The position numbers were made by a program, and so were the translations under genes. The notes under the pieces were generated by a model, which ran no database searches, was not told the DNA's origin, and saw nothing but the letters and a program-made list of their open reading frames with translations. Positions 28,001 through 43,000 of a DNA stretch of 64,000 nt are shown here, one piece after another. The DNA is from Phylloscopus collybita (lineage: Eukaryota; Chordata; Aves; Passeriformes; Phylloscopidae), in NCBI GenBank assembly GCA_027886175.1, contig JAJNNQ010000003.1, forward strand, positions 4,875,501 to 4,939,500. The letters are read 5' to 3'. The first letter of the stretch is position 1; each line of letters opens with the position of its first letter.

Positions 28001-31000
28001 AAAGACAGCTCTTGTAAAGAGTTTTTACCCATGAGAAAATACAAGGCTGCTGTGCACAGGATTTCCAAAGTAAATGGCAACTCTCCAGCTAACTAAACTA
28101 GGCTGAACTATCTTAAACTTAATTAGTTTTCTCCATCCTCATTTTTTGTATTTAGTCTTTAGTTTAATAGACTTTTGAAACCTTTCAGGGTCATCTGTGT
28201 ACCAGTATTTCTATTTATACAGTCCTCAAAATTATTTGGAAATGCGAATTTCCCACTTTTGTATGGTGCTGTTGATGTTACCGTGGTCAGAGACTGCTGC
28301 TCCTCACTCATCTCAGTGAGTTAAACTAAGGTGCAGACAGGTAAGAGAAAATCAACAAAGTAAAAAGCAGGAGTCATTATCTTAAGAAAGAAAGAGAATT
28401 TAGAAGCTGCCTCAGTCTTAAGAACATTTGTAAATTCAAGCTGCTGTGACCAGGCAGGTAGTCTGATTTTCTTCTTGCTGCCCTCAAATGGCTCGAGGGC
28501 TTTTGTGCATCTTGTGAGAGTGACTTGGGTCCAGCATTTGTTTGATCTCATGGACAGTTCACTGGCAGTTAACATTTCTGCAGTTTGTGGCAGAGTGTAG
28601 GAGGTTTGTGGATTTAACCATCTCCGTTAGTTCCTCTCAGCAGAGTTTCCTGTGCTTGGTGTGCTTTGTGAGACACTCAAGAGAACACTGCTCTGGGTCT
28701 TCAGGGGTTTGCCAGCGTGGGGATGGCTTCATGGCAGTGACAACAGTGCTGTCCCTGAATGATTTCACCTAAATTAGTCCATGGTCTTTGTCAGACAACC
28801 AGAACACAGTTGGGCACTTCATGTTTTCCAGGCTGTGCCTGTCCTGTGCTGCTGCCCCATGTCCCTGTGGCTGAAGGGGCTGTCAGCAGGTCCTGAGACC
28901 CAAACCCTCCCCTCTGCCTTGCTGCACTTCTGACATCTTCACTGCAGCTCTTACAGTCTAAGCAGGATGATCCTTGTTGTGTGAACAGAACCTTCCAGTT
29001 TGCCACAAAAAGCCCTGGGAGCTGGGCTGGGGCACTGTGGCAGGGATGGAGCAGTCAGCCCCAGAGGGCTCTCCTGTCCTTTGGGATGTGTTTTTATCCA
29101 GAACCTTGTGGAAACACTTCATTTAACATTCATCTTTTTGCTGTTCATTTTAGGATCAGGATCCAAGCTGTCAATGAAATTGGAGCTGGACCTTTTAGCC
29201 ACTTTATTAAAGCAAAAACCAGGCCATTACCACCCTTACCTCCACGGCTGGAGTGTGCTGCAGCAGGGCCTCAGAGCCTGAAGCTGAAGTGGGGAGACAG
29301 CAGCTCCAAGCTTCACTCTGCTGATGACATGGTCTATATCCTGCAGATAGAGGACAGAAATAAAAGGTAAGAGAGATGAATCTTTTCCTTGTGCCAATGA
29401 AAAAGAGTTCTGGTTCATCATAATGTTGTGAGTGGAAGAAAAATTCTGTTTTCTTGGTTGCTTCGTGCCCACCAATATGTACAAAATACTGTTTTAATAG
29501 GCATTCTGTGCCTGTAGTCTGAGCAAGTTAGGCAGCAAAGCTGGAAGTGATACAGAATCATGGAACCATTAAGGTTGGAAAAAACCTGTAAATCGCTGAG
29601 TCCAACCATTAACCTAACACTGCCAGGTCTAACAGAAATCAATCCTGTACTGGTGAAATTTCAGCAAAACTCTCCCCTCTCTGCCAGTAAATTTAAAATC
29701 AAGTTTCACGGCCACAGTGCCTTACCTTTTGGAATACATGAAACAAAGATACTGCACCCAGCTTGCTTTGTGTATTAATAAAGCCAAGGGTTACAAATCA
29801 GAGGTCTAGATAAGGTAAAACTGAGCAGAACAATGGTTGTTTTTGGGCAACATGGTGATCTTGGTTTTATAGCTGTAATGTTTTACAGCATTAGAATATA
29901 CGAGCTTGGCATCAGCTTGTTAGCTCCACAGTAACTTTTAAATAAGGTGTGCAACAAACAAATAAACCTGTGTTTAAATTAAACAGTCAGTGCTGAGCAA
30001 AAACTATCTTCCCATGTGAACTTGATATGGGAAGATTTGCTGATGTAGCTCCAAAGTAGTGATGTGATATATTCAATTAAAAAAGGGGAAGGAAAGAAAG
30101 ACAATATGTAAGTAATGCCTAACAGTCTGAGCTCTTCAATGAATAAATATCATAGATGGTTCATAATTTACTAAGAAACACTCTCAAGTACTTCAATTAG
30201 CCAAAATAAGTGACTTATCTAGTATATAATCCTTAGAGACCTTCAGCACGGATCATAATTTGCTGTAAATTAGCACAATTCCTTTAATTTAAATAGAGCT
30301 ATGCTGCGTTTATGCCAGCTAAAGATCTGGCCCAAAAGCTCTAATTTTAAGTAATAAACCCACCATGAATAATACCTTAATGCCTCCCAGTATCTCAACT
30401 GTACTGATGCAGAGAGAGGGAACACGCTCCCCTGTATTAATCCTGAGAGGTTTCCAATGAATATAAATACCCATTTGAAAGTCTGACTGGTAAAAACAGT
30501 TCCCTCAGAGTGCAGTGATGCTTGGCAGGAGCCCATCACCTGCAGCACCCGGGGATTCAGTCAGCTCTAAAGACACATCCAGCAGGCTGCTTTGCTCTGC
30601 TTTCATGTAGCACTGCAGGTAGGGTGGTGAGGAGCTGTAAATTGTTTTTAACCTGTCCTTCTACTGGGGAAAACAGTAAGTTTCCTTGTAAGAATAAAAT
30701 GTTACCTTGCAGCAGGCAAGGGAGGGTTTTTTTCCCCTTTGCTTTGGCACAAAGCTTTAGCATGATCCTTTGCTTTTGCACAAGCTTTTCCCACTGCAAG
30801 TGGTCTCTTACGAGCTTTTAATTGGGAGCCATTTGAACTTGATACTCTGCTGGATCTTCTTAGCTGTGAATTTGACTTAGAGCCCACACGAGCTCCCAGA
30901 GATGCAGAGAAACTGCTCCTCTTCATTGTGCTGTCTCCTCCTGCTTGAACTGAGCCCTTCCATGAGGTGGCTCCCTTTGGTGGTTGGGTTTGGAGCAATT

Positions 31001-34000
31001 AGCCCAGATAATTCCTGAAATGAACCAGAGCTGGGGCTGATGAATTCTCCCCGCTGTGGGCATGGCAGAGGAGTGGGATGGGTGCAGTGTTGTGTTTGAG
31101 AGCAGCTGGAGCTGGCAGGTCCTGGCAGTGAGATCTGTTTGTTTGTTCCCTGCCTGGCAGTGTCTTTTTTTTTGCTTTCCATTGTGTGCATTGATCACAG
31201 TGAGAGGTGCCCCTGCGAGGTGCAGGTCTGTACATCCAGGAGAGCTGTCATCCCTGATGGGCAGGGAGGGACAGCCCACACAGGAGCAGCAGGTGGAAAT
31301 CCTCTCTGAGATCATTCCCTTTAAATAAACCCTCTTGGGACTGAGAGGTTGCTCACCCCTGTGTGTGTGTGCTTGTGAAAAATACTGGAATACAGCTCTC
31401 TGAGCATCACTGGCCTCTTCAATTGCACAGTAAGCTCTGCACACGTGAGGCAGCAATTAAATAGAATATTTTAGCTGGAAGGGACCTGCAGTCATGCAGT
31501 GTGAGTGCCTGGCCAGTTCAGTGCTGGCCAAGTTAAAGGGTGTTGTTAAGGGCATTGTCTAAAAGATGCCTCTTAATCACTGACAGACCTGGGACTGACC
31601 ACCCCTCTAGGAAGCCAGGCTCTGGTGAAAAAAATGACACAGAATGAATGATCTAGAAGGATGTTTTGGAGTACTTTATGGTTTGAAAGATTTGTAGGAA
31701 GGTGCTCTCCCTCTGTTGGGAGAAGAGATAGTACTTGATTCAGGGAAGGAGACTGTGGTTTAAAACATGGATAACTGAAAAGTGACCTCTGTCCTATCCC
31801 TGGTCTTTCAGAGAACACTGTTACTGTATTCCCTGAGACATCTGAAATTACTGAGAACGCCTTTGTATTGAAATCCCTCAATTCAGTATTGCAGTTCTCC
31901 CTTCTTTGGTTTGAGTGCTGTTGAAGCATTTCCACAAGCAGAAATACAAAGATGAGTGAGTTCTTTTAAGGAAAGGAAATAATCAGTAAGTCCCATCCTG
32001 ACCCAATAGCTTTAATGGCCTTTTGGTAAGGACTCAACTCTGGCTTTATGTAATGACAGTCAGCCAGTGCTCTCCAGTGTGTCCTGGTCATTAAGGATTG
32101 TTTTCAACTTTTCCTTTCTGTAATGAGGGCTAACAGGCCAGTTGTTGGAGACCAAATGTTTCATTGATTTCAAGACCTGTGAAGCAAAATACTTGGAAAT
32201 CTTCTGGCACTGATTAGTGTAAGGGCTTGAGGAGGTGTGCACATCAGAGATGTACCTGCGTTAGCTCCCATTAGCTCTTCGGGGTATGACATTTAGGAAG
32301 ATGAAATTAGCATCACTTGTCCTTTCAATTATGGGGTAGCACTGAGTGGAAATGAAGAAAAATCTGTTTCTGGAAAGCTCAGTACATAGAAACGTTAGTT
32401 GAGAGTAAGTGACCTTTATGTAAGGAGGCTTATGAAATTCCTTTCTTTCTTAAATAAACTATCAGTTGTGACTTCATTTTCTAATTGTGGTAATGTCAAG
32501 AAATTTATGTTAATCAAATTGCACTGCTTTCCAGAATCCTATGGATTTTTTTTTTCCTCTGTGGAACAAATGAACCTAATTAATGGGTTTTATTTTTTTC
32601 CTGCTGTACTGGTAATTAATCTTTAGTTGTTCCCACAACTAATTACACCTCTTAGTGTCTTAAAATGCTCACAATATCCAGTCTGAAAGGGAGAATTAGC
32701 AAGTAAATTAGTAGTGGGTTATTTATCAGTTGCTTGTGTTCATTTTGAATGACTGTGTGTTGCAGTTGAGGTAAATTGTGTGATTTTTACGTGTGTACAG
32801 AATCACAATCAATATATACACATATAATTACATTTTAAGGGGGAGTCATTGGTAAGGTTGACCAAGAAACATCCTAAGAATATTCTTTCAGAATATAATG
32901 TAAGGATCATTGACAATTGTCCCACACTTCTGTTGTCTTCAGTTGGTGGTAGCAGGGAGTGGTTGAACATATGAGCCTCAGCATGGGGTGTTTGCTCTGC
33001 TTTAACTTGAAGGTAGAACAGAAACACAGAGGGATGAGTTGCTGAATGTGCTGCCCTTGCCTGATGACTTTTGCATAATCATTCCCTGTTTACTGCAAGT
33101 TTCAAGCAGTCTAATTAAAAAATTGTTTACACTCTTGATTTGATCAAGACAATTTACACCCATTTTAACAGCAATTTCTGTTATGTATCAGTCCTACTGG
33201 CTTGTGAAATTCTATTAAAATACAAAATCAAATAAGTTAATGTTTCCTTGCAAAAACCTGCAGGAAAAGATCATTTTCATATTGGGTAAAACAGTGATAA
33301 AAGGAAATTAGGCATGAGCACCAAGACAGATGGCATGCTACAGTTTCCTCTGCAAGCCTGGCTGGATAGAAAGTTAATGTTCAGGAAAGTTTTCAAGCCA
33401 ACCTGTGTTGATATTGCTGCTTGCTGTAGGTGAGTGTTGCTAGTAATAATAGTGACATTTATATTAGCAGCATTCTGATCAGATACTTGGGGCTTTGCAA
33501 ATGAGAAAGAAGAGGGAGAGCTGTTCCCAGGTATGAGAGAGTTAACTTGTTTGTGCATTTCACCTTTCTTCCTGGAAGCAGGAGTAAACCAACATTCATA
33601 GTAGGTGTGAGTTAACTGCATGTGTGGCATTTGAGACAAAGTGAAGCCTGAGAAAACCATGTTAAAGGTGTGAGATGAGATGCTTCAGCTGTTAGGAAGC
33701 TGGCAAGACACAGACTAAGGTGCTACTCTGTAAGTTTATTCAAAAAGTCCCTGCCTTGGTAAGAAATAAAATTTTCTCCTTTATTTTGATCCGTGCACAT
33801 CTGCAGGTACTTCAGACTTCAGGGGTAGCTGAATATGCCACACAGCAGATCATAAATAAGAGCAGACTCTAGACCCAAGCTTGTCCCTGTAATAAAAACT
33901 ATTTTCTTCACATTTGTAACAACCTTATAAGAAAAAGAACACCTTGATTAGAGTAAAGACTCTAATATTTAATCTCTAAAGTATAATGGAGGCTCAGCTG

Positions 34001-37000
34001 AGTGCAGCAGGCTCACATTGGCCATTTTTCCAAGGGCACATTTTTAGGTTCCAGCTTCACTTTGCAGACATTGGTGAGGCAGAGGCTGAGCTTGGCTCTC
34101 TTCTCCAGCTTCCTGGGGCTGTCACAGCAGCAGCTTGGACACAGTGTGCTCAGTGAGCATCATTTGAAGGCCCATAAACACTGATAGTTGCTGCCACACT
34201 GGGAAAGTGGCTCTAAAGCTGCACAGGGAAGATAAACACGTGTAGGGCTGTAAGAAGATTGGTTTGCTGCTCTGAGCTGTGTGTTTGTTCTCTTTTGCTT
34301 TTAGCTTTAAGTTCACTCTTATTTATATCTGCTGTTGCTTATTGATAATGTGTTGTAGCTGCCTCATCATCACTTCTCCCTGACTGTATAATTTCAAGAG
34401 GCCATTGGGTGCTCTCCCTGATTTCTCCCACATTCCATTCAAATGCTGTTAATTCCCATTTAAGCTGTGCTCAGGATTACCCTCCCTGCCTGTTCCATGC
34501 CTCCCAGATGTGGCTACACTCAGGAATCTTCAGTCAGGCATTTTGCTGCTCTGCCTCCCGTTCCTCCTGAATGTGCCCAGATGCTCCTTCCAAAATAAGC
34601 TATTTTTCTTGCTGTGGAGGAGCTTCTGTAGGATGAAATAACTTCAACTCTCAATAATTCCAGACGTTTGACAAGTGACTGTCTGTTGTAAATATGGGTT
34701 ACAAACTCAAATTCAGCAGCAGATGAAAGATAATCTAGTAGAAACAGGCTAAAAATCGATTTTTGGCAGCAAGCACCCTTTGTCTTGCCTGCAGATGTGC
34801 TAGATAATTCAGGGGAGAAAACCAAACTCTTCCCATCTGACTATTATCACTTCTCTTCCTGCCTTTTTCTATTCTTCACTTAGTTTTGCTTTTCAAAGTA
34901 TAAGGAAGGAAATATTTCCTTCACTGGGCCCTGTTGTTACTATTATTACTCATAAAAACAAAAATCATTTTGGCAGTGGTGAGCATACATTATAATACAG
35001 ATAATACATATAATATGTATGATAGATAAAACTTTCCAAAAGGAATCTTCCAGGAAACAGATCTTCAGGTCAAAGGGGTCTGTGCATCCCACCTGTTTGG
35101 TCCACATCTCATTTTAGGACTGGAAGCCAGAGCTGGGAGAGGCTGTGGGAACACAAAACTCCTTTGGAGAACTCTTATTATATGTTTACTTTCCCTCAGC
35201 ACCTGCCTGCAAAAGGAGATCCCAAAGAATGGCTTGGAAAAGTGCCCCAAAGCTGAAAAGATTGGGTCACCCTGGTTCTGATTATAGGAACAGTGATGGA
35301 TGTGGGGATGAGAGATGCTGCAGATGTGAAACTTTTTTCTTTGAGTAGAATATTTTAAAATACAGCAGAAATGAAAAAAAAAATTGTATGTTGACTTTAC
35401 TTTTCTGACTCTGAATTACATGAATTTGTTTTGAAGCTTTGCTTTCCTTGTTGCCACCCACAGTACAGGGAGCTGCTGGTGGAGAGAGAAAAATCTCATA
35501 AATCAGTGAGTGTTTGATAATGTTCTGCAACCAAATTAGAGGAGCAGTCTAAGAAAGCAGGTGGGGGCAGTAAATGTGTAGATAATGTGAGGTAGCATGA
35601 ATAATATTAAAAGAGCTGTTGGTTTGTGAAATTCTTGTACTTCAGTTCCTAATTAGGCATTTGCCTTTGTGGGCTGATGTGAAGCCTCAGGTCACCAGGC
35701 CAGGCTGGTGCTGTATTAATGATTGCTCTCCAGCCAAAACCCTGACATCTGACCACATATTCTGAGAGGCAGCAACAGAACCATTCAGGTGGCTCTTTCA
35801 GCCTTTGTGCCTCCCCCTAAGATTGCCATCTTTCTTAGTGCTGTACAGTAGAATTTCTTTTCAAATTAAATTTTTGTAAGAACCAGCGGGTTACCAAAGC
35901 ATAAACAAAAGCCAAGAGTTTGAAAGGGAACCTGCTGCTCAAAATGTGCTGGGAATTAATGAGCAGTGGTAGAGCAAGTACATTCATATTCTTCTGCTTG
36001 ACTGGAAGTGACTGAAGTGGAGGAAACAAAATAGCTGCGGCATGCAAAATGCTTCCAAGAAGATCTTCGCTGGGAATAAAAGGGTATTGATGAAAAACTA
36101 ACAGCAGTGGTGTCTCCCTAACAATTGCTGTAGAACATGATGTTCTCTCTCCTCTGCTGTGTGCAGGTAAATGAATAATCTGTGACTGATGTGAGAATGT
36201 CTGGGAGGGACAAATTGGGATCACTCCATGAGATGAGGGAGAAGTAGCCTCTGGGGAGTGTCTGTATCCCTGGAGAAAGTTGCTTTCTTTTTGGGATCTG
36301 CTGTTAATTTAGTGGAGAGGAGAGGCAACACTGCAGCATGGGAAAATTAGAATAAATCAGGTTTAATTGTGGATGCTGCAAACTTAAAAAAAAAAAAATA
36401 CAGCTATTTTGAGAATGCCAGTAACCACAGAGGCCGAATGTTTTCAAAGGCAGGGTGCCAGCTGAGGTATGTAGCCTATTGTCTTCTGGATTCAACTGGG
36501 CAAACCGCTGAGATTTGAAAATGTCTTGTTTTGAAGAAGGTGAGAGGGAGAGGGAGAAGAGGGAAGGTTTCCATACACAGATTAAGTCAACTTTTCAATG
36601 CAAAAGAGATTAATGCATTGCAGACAAGCTCAGAGCTGACTTGTTCTTGAGGCAATGTATGGAATGAGGCCTGGATGAAGCACAGTGAGCAATAATGGGC
36701 TTGCCAAGAAGTTAAAGGTAGATAGAGCTCATGTTCAAATGTGCTTTTTGAATTAGATTTTAAAAATGAAATTGCAACAATATTAACATGTTACCTTAGT
36801 TAAGATAATTTTTAACATGTGCTACCTCACAGTAGCAATGTGCAGCTGCACTGATTGACTCAACTTGAAGTTCATTGTGGTCCTGCAGCAGAAAGCCCAG
36901 GAAGGTGAAAACAGACTGCTCCATACCTATAGCCACCTACAATGATGAGCTACTATATTTTTTTAAATAACAGCAATAATCCTGGAGGATTATGAAATGT

Positions 37001-40000
37001 TTGCTTTACACATGAGGAAAACACTACCTTATCAAAAAATCACAAGTATTTTGAAGCTAGTATTTCGCCTTCATTACGTGCCTTACATCATGATCTGCAT
37101 CTTCAAACACAATTACAAAGCATTAGTGTCACAATAAAGCCCAACAGTAACCAAATTTCATTGGCTTGGCCATCAGCCTTTCTTCTTTCAAAACTGGAAG
37201 CCCTCTTTCTTCAAAGATCAGAAGTTTTAAGTGTGCTTCCATTACAGTCCTGTGGTGCAAGCTGCTCTGTAACAGTTCTTGCTTTCTTTACAGATGCTTT
37301 TTGAGACAGAAAAGTAGAAATGAGTGGAGATGGGAAGTGGATGGGGAGTATTGGTATTAACTGAACTGGGAGTATTAGTCCAGTTCCCAAATGACAGAAG
37401 GAGCTCAAATGTTTTTCCAGATCACTTCCTCAGTGTTAGGAAGTGTTAATGACCTTAGTCATACCCAAAAGGTGAAAATATCATTTGAGTCATTGGTATT
37501 TGCCATATGAATGACTGGAAATGTACCTTAACCCCAGCCTGGAGCTGGGATGATACATTTACCCTCCCTTGCTCACCTAACTCCACAAATGATTGTGAAG
37601 AGGTCATTAGTCCAAAATAGGCATTGGATCTTTTTTGCTCTCTGTTGCCCTTGGATCAGGGTCAGAGACAAATCTCTGCACTCCTGTGAGTACTGCAGTG
37701 GTTTCTGAGCCAGCTCCCTGATTGAGCTGCAAGAAGTGCAGAGGGAGAGCATCTTGTCTCTTGAGTCTTAATGCTGTCCTGAGTATGTGTTCTTTGCTCA
37801 TCACACGGTGAATCTCAAGAAATTTTATTCCCTGAGCACGGGTTTGTGTCAGTCTTCTGAAACGTGCTGTGGCTGCTTCTGTGAGCCTCAGAAATGTGGG
37901 ATAGCTGGGAGTTCTTCAACTGGGTAAGCATAAGGTTAAGAAAACAATTCTTTTGGAAGTTGGCTCCAAACTCTTCTCTTAAAGACTTGTGGGCACAGAT
38001 CTTTAGTTTCCTATCAAGGTGTGGGTCTCACTAAAACTCATTGGGGGCAGCAAGTCACATTAGTCCTCAGAGTACATTTCCAGCAATTTGAATTACCTGA
38101 ATATTTCCTTTTGTTACAGATGATTGTTGAGCTCTGTTTGTACTTACGTGGATTGCAATCATAACGTAATACAAATTGATTTTTCTCTCTGAGAGCTAAT
38201 GACAGACCCAGTTTCTTTGAAATGCTCAAATTGGTTGTACTCTGTATCTCATGCAAAGCCAAAGGATAAAGCTAGCACCTAGATAGGGAGGTCAAAGAAA
38301 AATATCTCTTGGCTTCCTGGTGATCTAAAACCTTCTGAAATGGTTAAGATACTTAAATAAGGGTACTTAAGAATCAAAAAATAGTATGTGATCCCACACA
38401 GCAAATTTTCTGTTCTGCAAGGCCAGGACTACTGAGTGCAAGATGTTGTTCCCTGGTGGAGGCCAAGTGGATGGATGCACAGTCTGGGTGCTCCCTCTTC
38501 ATTTGCTTTCATCCCCACTCTGCTCAGCTCCTGGGGGTCAGAGGCTTAGCTAGAAATTGCTGGCTGACACACAACTGTTAGTGAAAAGCATTTGAGCAGA
38601 ATGACAGAAAATAAAAGTCAGATTCTCTTTAGCAACTGTATACTTTTTTTTTTAAGTGACATTGATTTTGTTCAGTATTGCATTGTTGGACAAGTTTGTG
38701 TGTGCTCTTGTTTAGTCTTGCCAATGGAAGTGTTTTAAAAGATGACACAGATGACTGCAGGACACGGTCTTTGTGTCTTAATGTGCAGGTGAAGTACAAA
38801 TCCATTCAAGAGTCAAGATATTAATTGTGTTTTCATCATGCATGTAAACTAGCAGCACACGTGGTGTATTGTAGCAGGACACAGGCTGAATCCATTTTGA
38901 TTGAGTGGGGAACCCACTGGCAGATGTTCTTCCTGATAATTCATGTAATCATTGCAAGGTGATAGTAGTTTCAGAAGGGACAATAAACTTCTGCTTTCTC
39001 TGACCTCCTCCTCATCATCAGTGTGTTACTAACGTGACATTTTTATATGTGCATTTAACAGCCCTGCAGGGCACGTGGTGCCAGTTTTCTTGAGATGGAT
39101 ACTTTGAGCTGCTGAGTGCAAGAGCCAGAAATGTCAGTGCCACTGCAGTGTAACTGCATCCTCTCATTTTTATTGTTTCAGGTTTATCCCAATTTACAGG
39201 GGACCAAGTCACACCTACAAGATACAGAGGCTGACGGAATCCACCTGTTACTCCTTCAGAATACAGGCAGTCAATGATGCTGGGGAGGGGCCTTTCTCAG
39301 AAATCTGTACCTTCTGCACAACCAAGTCAGTCCCACCTGCAATCAAAGGTATGTAGGAGGTTTTTCTACAGGTGTAAGTAACAAGCAAATATTTATGTAA
39401 TTGGTAAGTATGAGGGGAGGTTATAAGGATTACCATAAGTATGTAATAGCACATGTGAGTGCTATTAATGTGTAATTAATAGCACAGATTGTGCTGACTG
39501 TAGGCTTCTCTTGAGTTGTGAAGTTACTTAATGGTGGGAAGCTAAATTACCACCCCAAAAAAATCACACAAGCAACATAAAAGTTATGTCAGCCACCGTT
39601 GTAATAAAAAACTGTTGAAATGCTGCTGTTATCAATAATGTTTGCCAGGGGATTGCCTTGCATTACCACAGCCTTTATACAAGGCATCTAACAGCTGGTG
39701 TGTGTGTGTGTGTGTACACAGCAACTTAAGCTTTAGTAAAGTTTAAATTTTTTTGTTGTAATTGTGATGCCCAATGTAGACCTTCAGGGTTTGTTTTTCC
39801 TTTAATGTATAAAATTAATTATGATATTTCACATATAGAGCATTAGACTTAGAACTCAGCATGTGTTCCACTAGGAGAACTAAAGGCCTAATTAAATGAA
39901 GTTTTATAATGAAATGTCTGTGTGTAAATTTTATCCTAAGTAATTATGCTCCTGAGGAGGAGGAAGGAAGGAAGGAAGGAAGGAAGGAAGGAGCAAAAGT

Positions 40001-43000
40001 GAAAACCACAGTGAAAGATGTTTCATTATAAAACTTCATGTAATTAGGCCTTTTGTTCTAGGCCTAATTAGTCCTTCTTTGGCCTGTTACAAAGGCTGTG
40101 GGTTTGCTCTATGGGCTGTCAGGTCAGCTGAGCTGATACCAAATGCACCTTTTCTCCTGGGTGCTCATGTCCTCCCTGTGAAGCCCTGTGATTTTCTGAG
40201 AGAAACACCTGTCAGTTTGTCAGAGAGGTTTTGTTTGCTTCTCTGTATTTAAAATCTGGCTTCGGTGATTTTGAGACCTTTTGTAGCTAAATATTTAGAG
40301 GAGGGGGAGAACACTGCTGGGGGTGCCTTTTCCTGCTAGGTCAGCTGCTCTGAGCCACCCCCAGGGAGAAAAACACTCCAGCAAAAAATACCTGTGGGAT
40401 TGAGGGTAAGGATGCTTAGCCAGGGGTGAGTTATCCTGGTTCACACCTTTTCACAGGTGTGAAATGAGCTGCCCAGCCAAGGTGAGGGAGCTCGAGTGGG
40501 ATGACCCAGGATGCTGGTGTGCAGTGTAGTCCCACTTGCATTTTTTTGGCTAAAAATCCATTTTATTCGGTTCACCTCACCTAGGTTTTTGGTTGTTTTT
40601 TTTTTGTTTTGAACTCCCAGTCTGCCTGCTGAGTCCCTGTTAAATGTGACTCATCCCCTGAGCTGAGTATCAAGCTGAATATCAATGGTGCAAATACCAG
40701 GTCGTGTGTGGGCTGGGACCTCGGGTACCTGACAGAGCACTGCCTGTGACAGAGAAAAGGGCATGACAACACTCTGCTAATGAACACTGCTCATTGAGGG
40801 GAAGTGATGCCATGGAGGAGGAGTGGTGATGCAAAATGATAGTGTTGATTCCACTCTGGGAGAAATACAAAGGAATTTACGTGACAAACTTAGTTTGGCT
40901 TTTTATCTATCAGAAGTGTTTGTTCTCCTGTAAGGTCTCCTAATTACTCTCCTAGTGATGCCAACCCTAGAATAGCTTTGTTGTTAATGGCAGTGTTTTG
41001 TAAGTGTCAGACAAAGATCTTACATGTACTGAAGTGAGGGATGGAAGGAGACAGAAAAATAATTGAGATTGTTGTTGTCAGCTAAGATGAAGGCGTCTAT
41101 TAACAGTCTCTCAACACTCGCAGATGTGCAGAGAGGAGTAAATGGATATTGATTACATTTGGGCCTTCATGATTCATGTGTTCCTCTTGGGAAGTAACAA
41201 ATCAGTCTAAAATTCGTGTAATGTATGCAGCAGCATTTGTTTCTTTGGTAGACCCTCCTGTTGTCTGTTTTTGTAGGGTTTGGGATCTGGATTGCCTTTA
41301 ACGAGCTCATGTCCGTGCACGTGCACACCTTAACCACCTGACACAAGTGCACTCTTGTTTCTCCCAGTTTTATTCTTTTTTTTTTTTTTTTTTTTTTTTT
41401 TTGGTATTGTGCTTGCTGGCTCTGCTTGATCAAGAGGTTGATAGACCCTGGAGTTTTTTTCGTGCCTTCCAGTGGCAGATGTTTTGTTGTACTTAAAAAT
41501 GTGTTGCCCCTGTTTGTGCTCTGCTAGGCTCACCTTGCTGTGGGTCAAGGCACAGCATCCCTTGTCTTTCAGCTGGTGGGAGAGCCTCTGTTAAGGACAG
41601 CAGCCTTGTAACACCTGACAAATTGAACTTCTCTGAAGTTTTAGTGAGAGCATTAGTTGAAGTCTGACTAGAAATAGCAGATCTGATCAAGTGGGTGTCA
41701 GGCTCAAGAGTTATATTCAAGTCCAAGTTTTAATAATTATGCTTGCCCTTCTGCTTCCCAGGCTGGACTTCATCTCTAATACAGAAGATTCTTTAGCTTC
41801 TCTTCTCACATTCCTACTCCTGTTTTTCCTGAATGAAATATTTGATATTATTCCTCTCTTTCAATGGTGTGTAGCATGGGAGGGATGCGCAGGCATCTCC
41901 ACTGGCACAGGTGTTTGCTCAGAACTTCACAGAATTGCTGCTTTTATGAATGCCTGTGTAATTTGTGCATTGGCTTCTGCTTTGACAAGATCAGTGCACA
42001 GCACTGCAATTAAGTTTTGAAAGTTTCCTCTAAATCCACTCCTCCTTTGTTGCAGCTCTCAGAGCTGACAGGTAAGAGGTGCTCTATCCTTTTTAAAATG
42101 TTCTGGTAGATATTACAGTGCTCATAAAACAAGATTTCATCGCAATCTTTGTACTAAACAATTAACACATTTCCTTTTATTGTAGCCCCTCGAGTGACAC
42201 AGCTGGGAGGAAACTCCTGTGAAGTGACCTGGGAAATGGTCCCACCCATGAAGGGAGATCCTGTAGGTTATGTTCTGCAGGTGCTGGTTGGAAGAGAATC
42301 TGAATACAAGCAGGTAGGGAAATGGTCTGGATTTAATATTGTTAAATTGATGGCATAATGGAAATGGTTTTGAAAATCCACTGTGCTGCTTCTTTCTCCT
42401 GTATTGAATTACACCCTATGGTGATGTGTCAGGTGCACTTTGGTAAAGGCTGAGTCAAAATTAAGGGCTGTAATGGGCTGTTTTCTCCCCTAAGGGAGTA
42501 TATGGAACATCGTTATTTTATTGGAGTGATTTGTGTTCTTTCTGTGGTTAATCACTATTTTTAACTGTACTAACCTTTAAAAAGTTCCAATTCTGTCCAC
42601 CCATGCTTGCTCCTGAGCTTGCTGCTCTTAACCATTATCTGGAGATGAGATGAAGTCAAAGGATGAATCTTTCTAAGCCAATTCCAAGACTGTCCATCAG
42701 TCAAGTACACATTAAGTGGTTTGTTCATCTGTCTCATCCCTGTCTGAGGTTTTTGATGCACGTGTAACTGCTCTGTATCCTTTCTGTCACTGTGGAAGCA
42801 AAGGCAGTGAAGTACAGCTGATCCTTCTTTCCTTGTCTGTCTGGATTAGACATCACAAGTGGACACTTCCCCAGAGCACCTGAAAGGGAACAGCTCATTC
42901 ACAGATCTTTTATTTCATCTATCACACCTCTGGCTGTGTGATTTGCAGTGCACTTCTCTCTGTGTGCTCTCTTCTTCCTGTGCTTTCTTTCGTTGTCATG

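Larger units (their letters stand above)
29367..39181 (+). other. FNDC3B: Intron 12 (9.8 kb, largest in the window)
   Basis: Non-coding. It contains two antisense CR1 fragments (about 29550-29640 and 31457-31620) and a long AT-rich, non-repetitive stretch around 30060-30480 that looks constrained. No exon or RNA gene is recognised. Open frames of up to 177 codons on the minus strand (30923-31456) lack any family signature. Confidence 0.9.
39349..42185 (+). other. FNDC3B: Intron 13 (2.8 kb)
   Basis: Non-coding. It contains a (GT)9 run, an inverted repeat enclosing a (GGAA)n tract, and a T27 run at 41376-41402. No CR1 is recognised. Confidence 0.9.
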
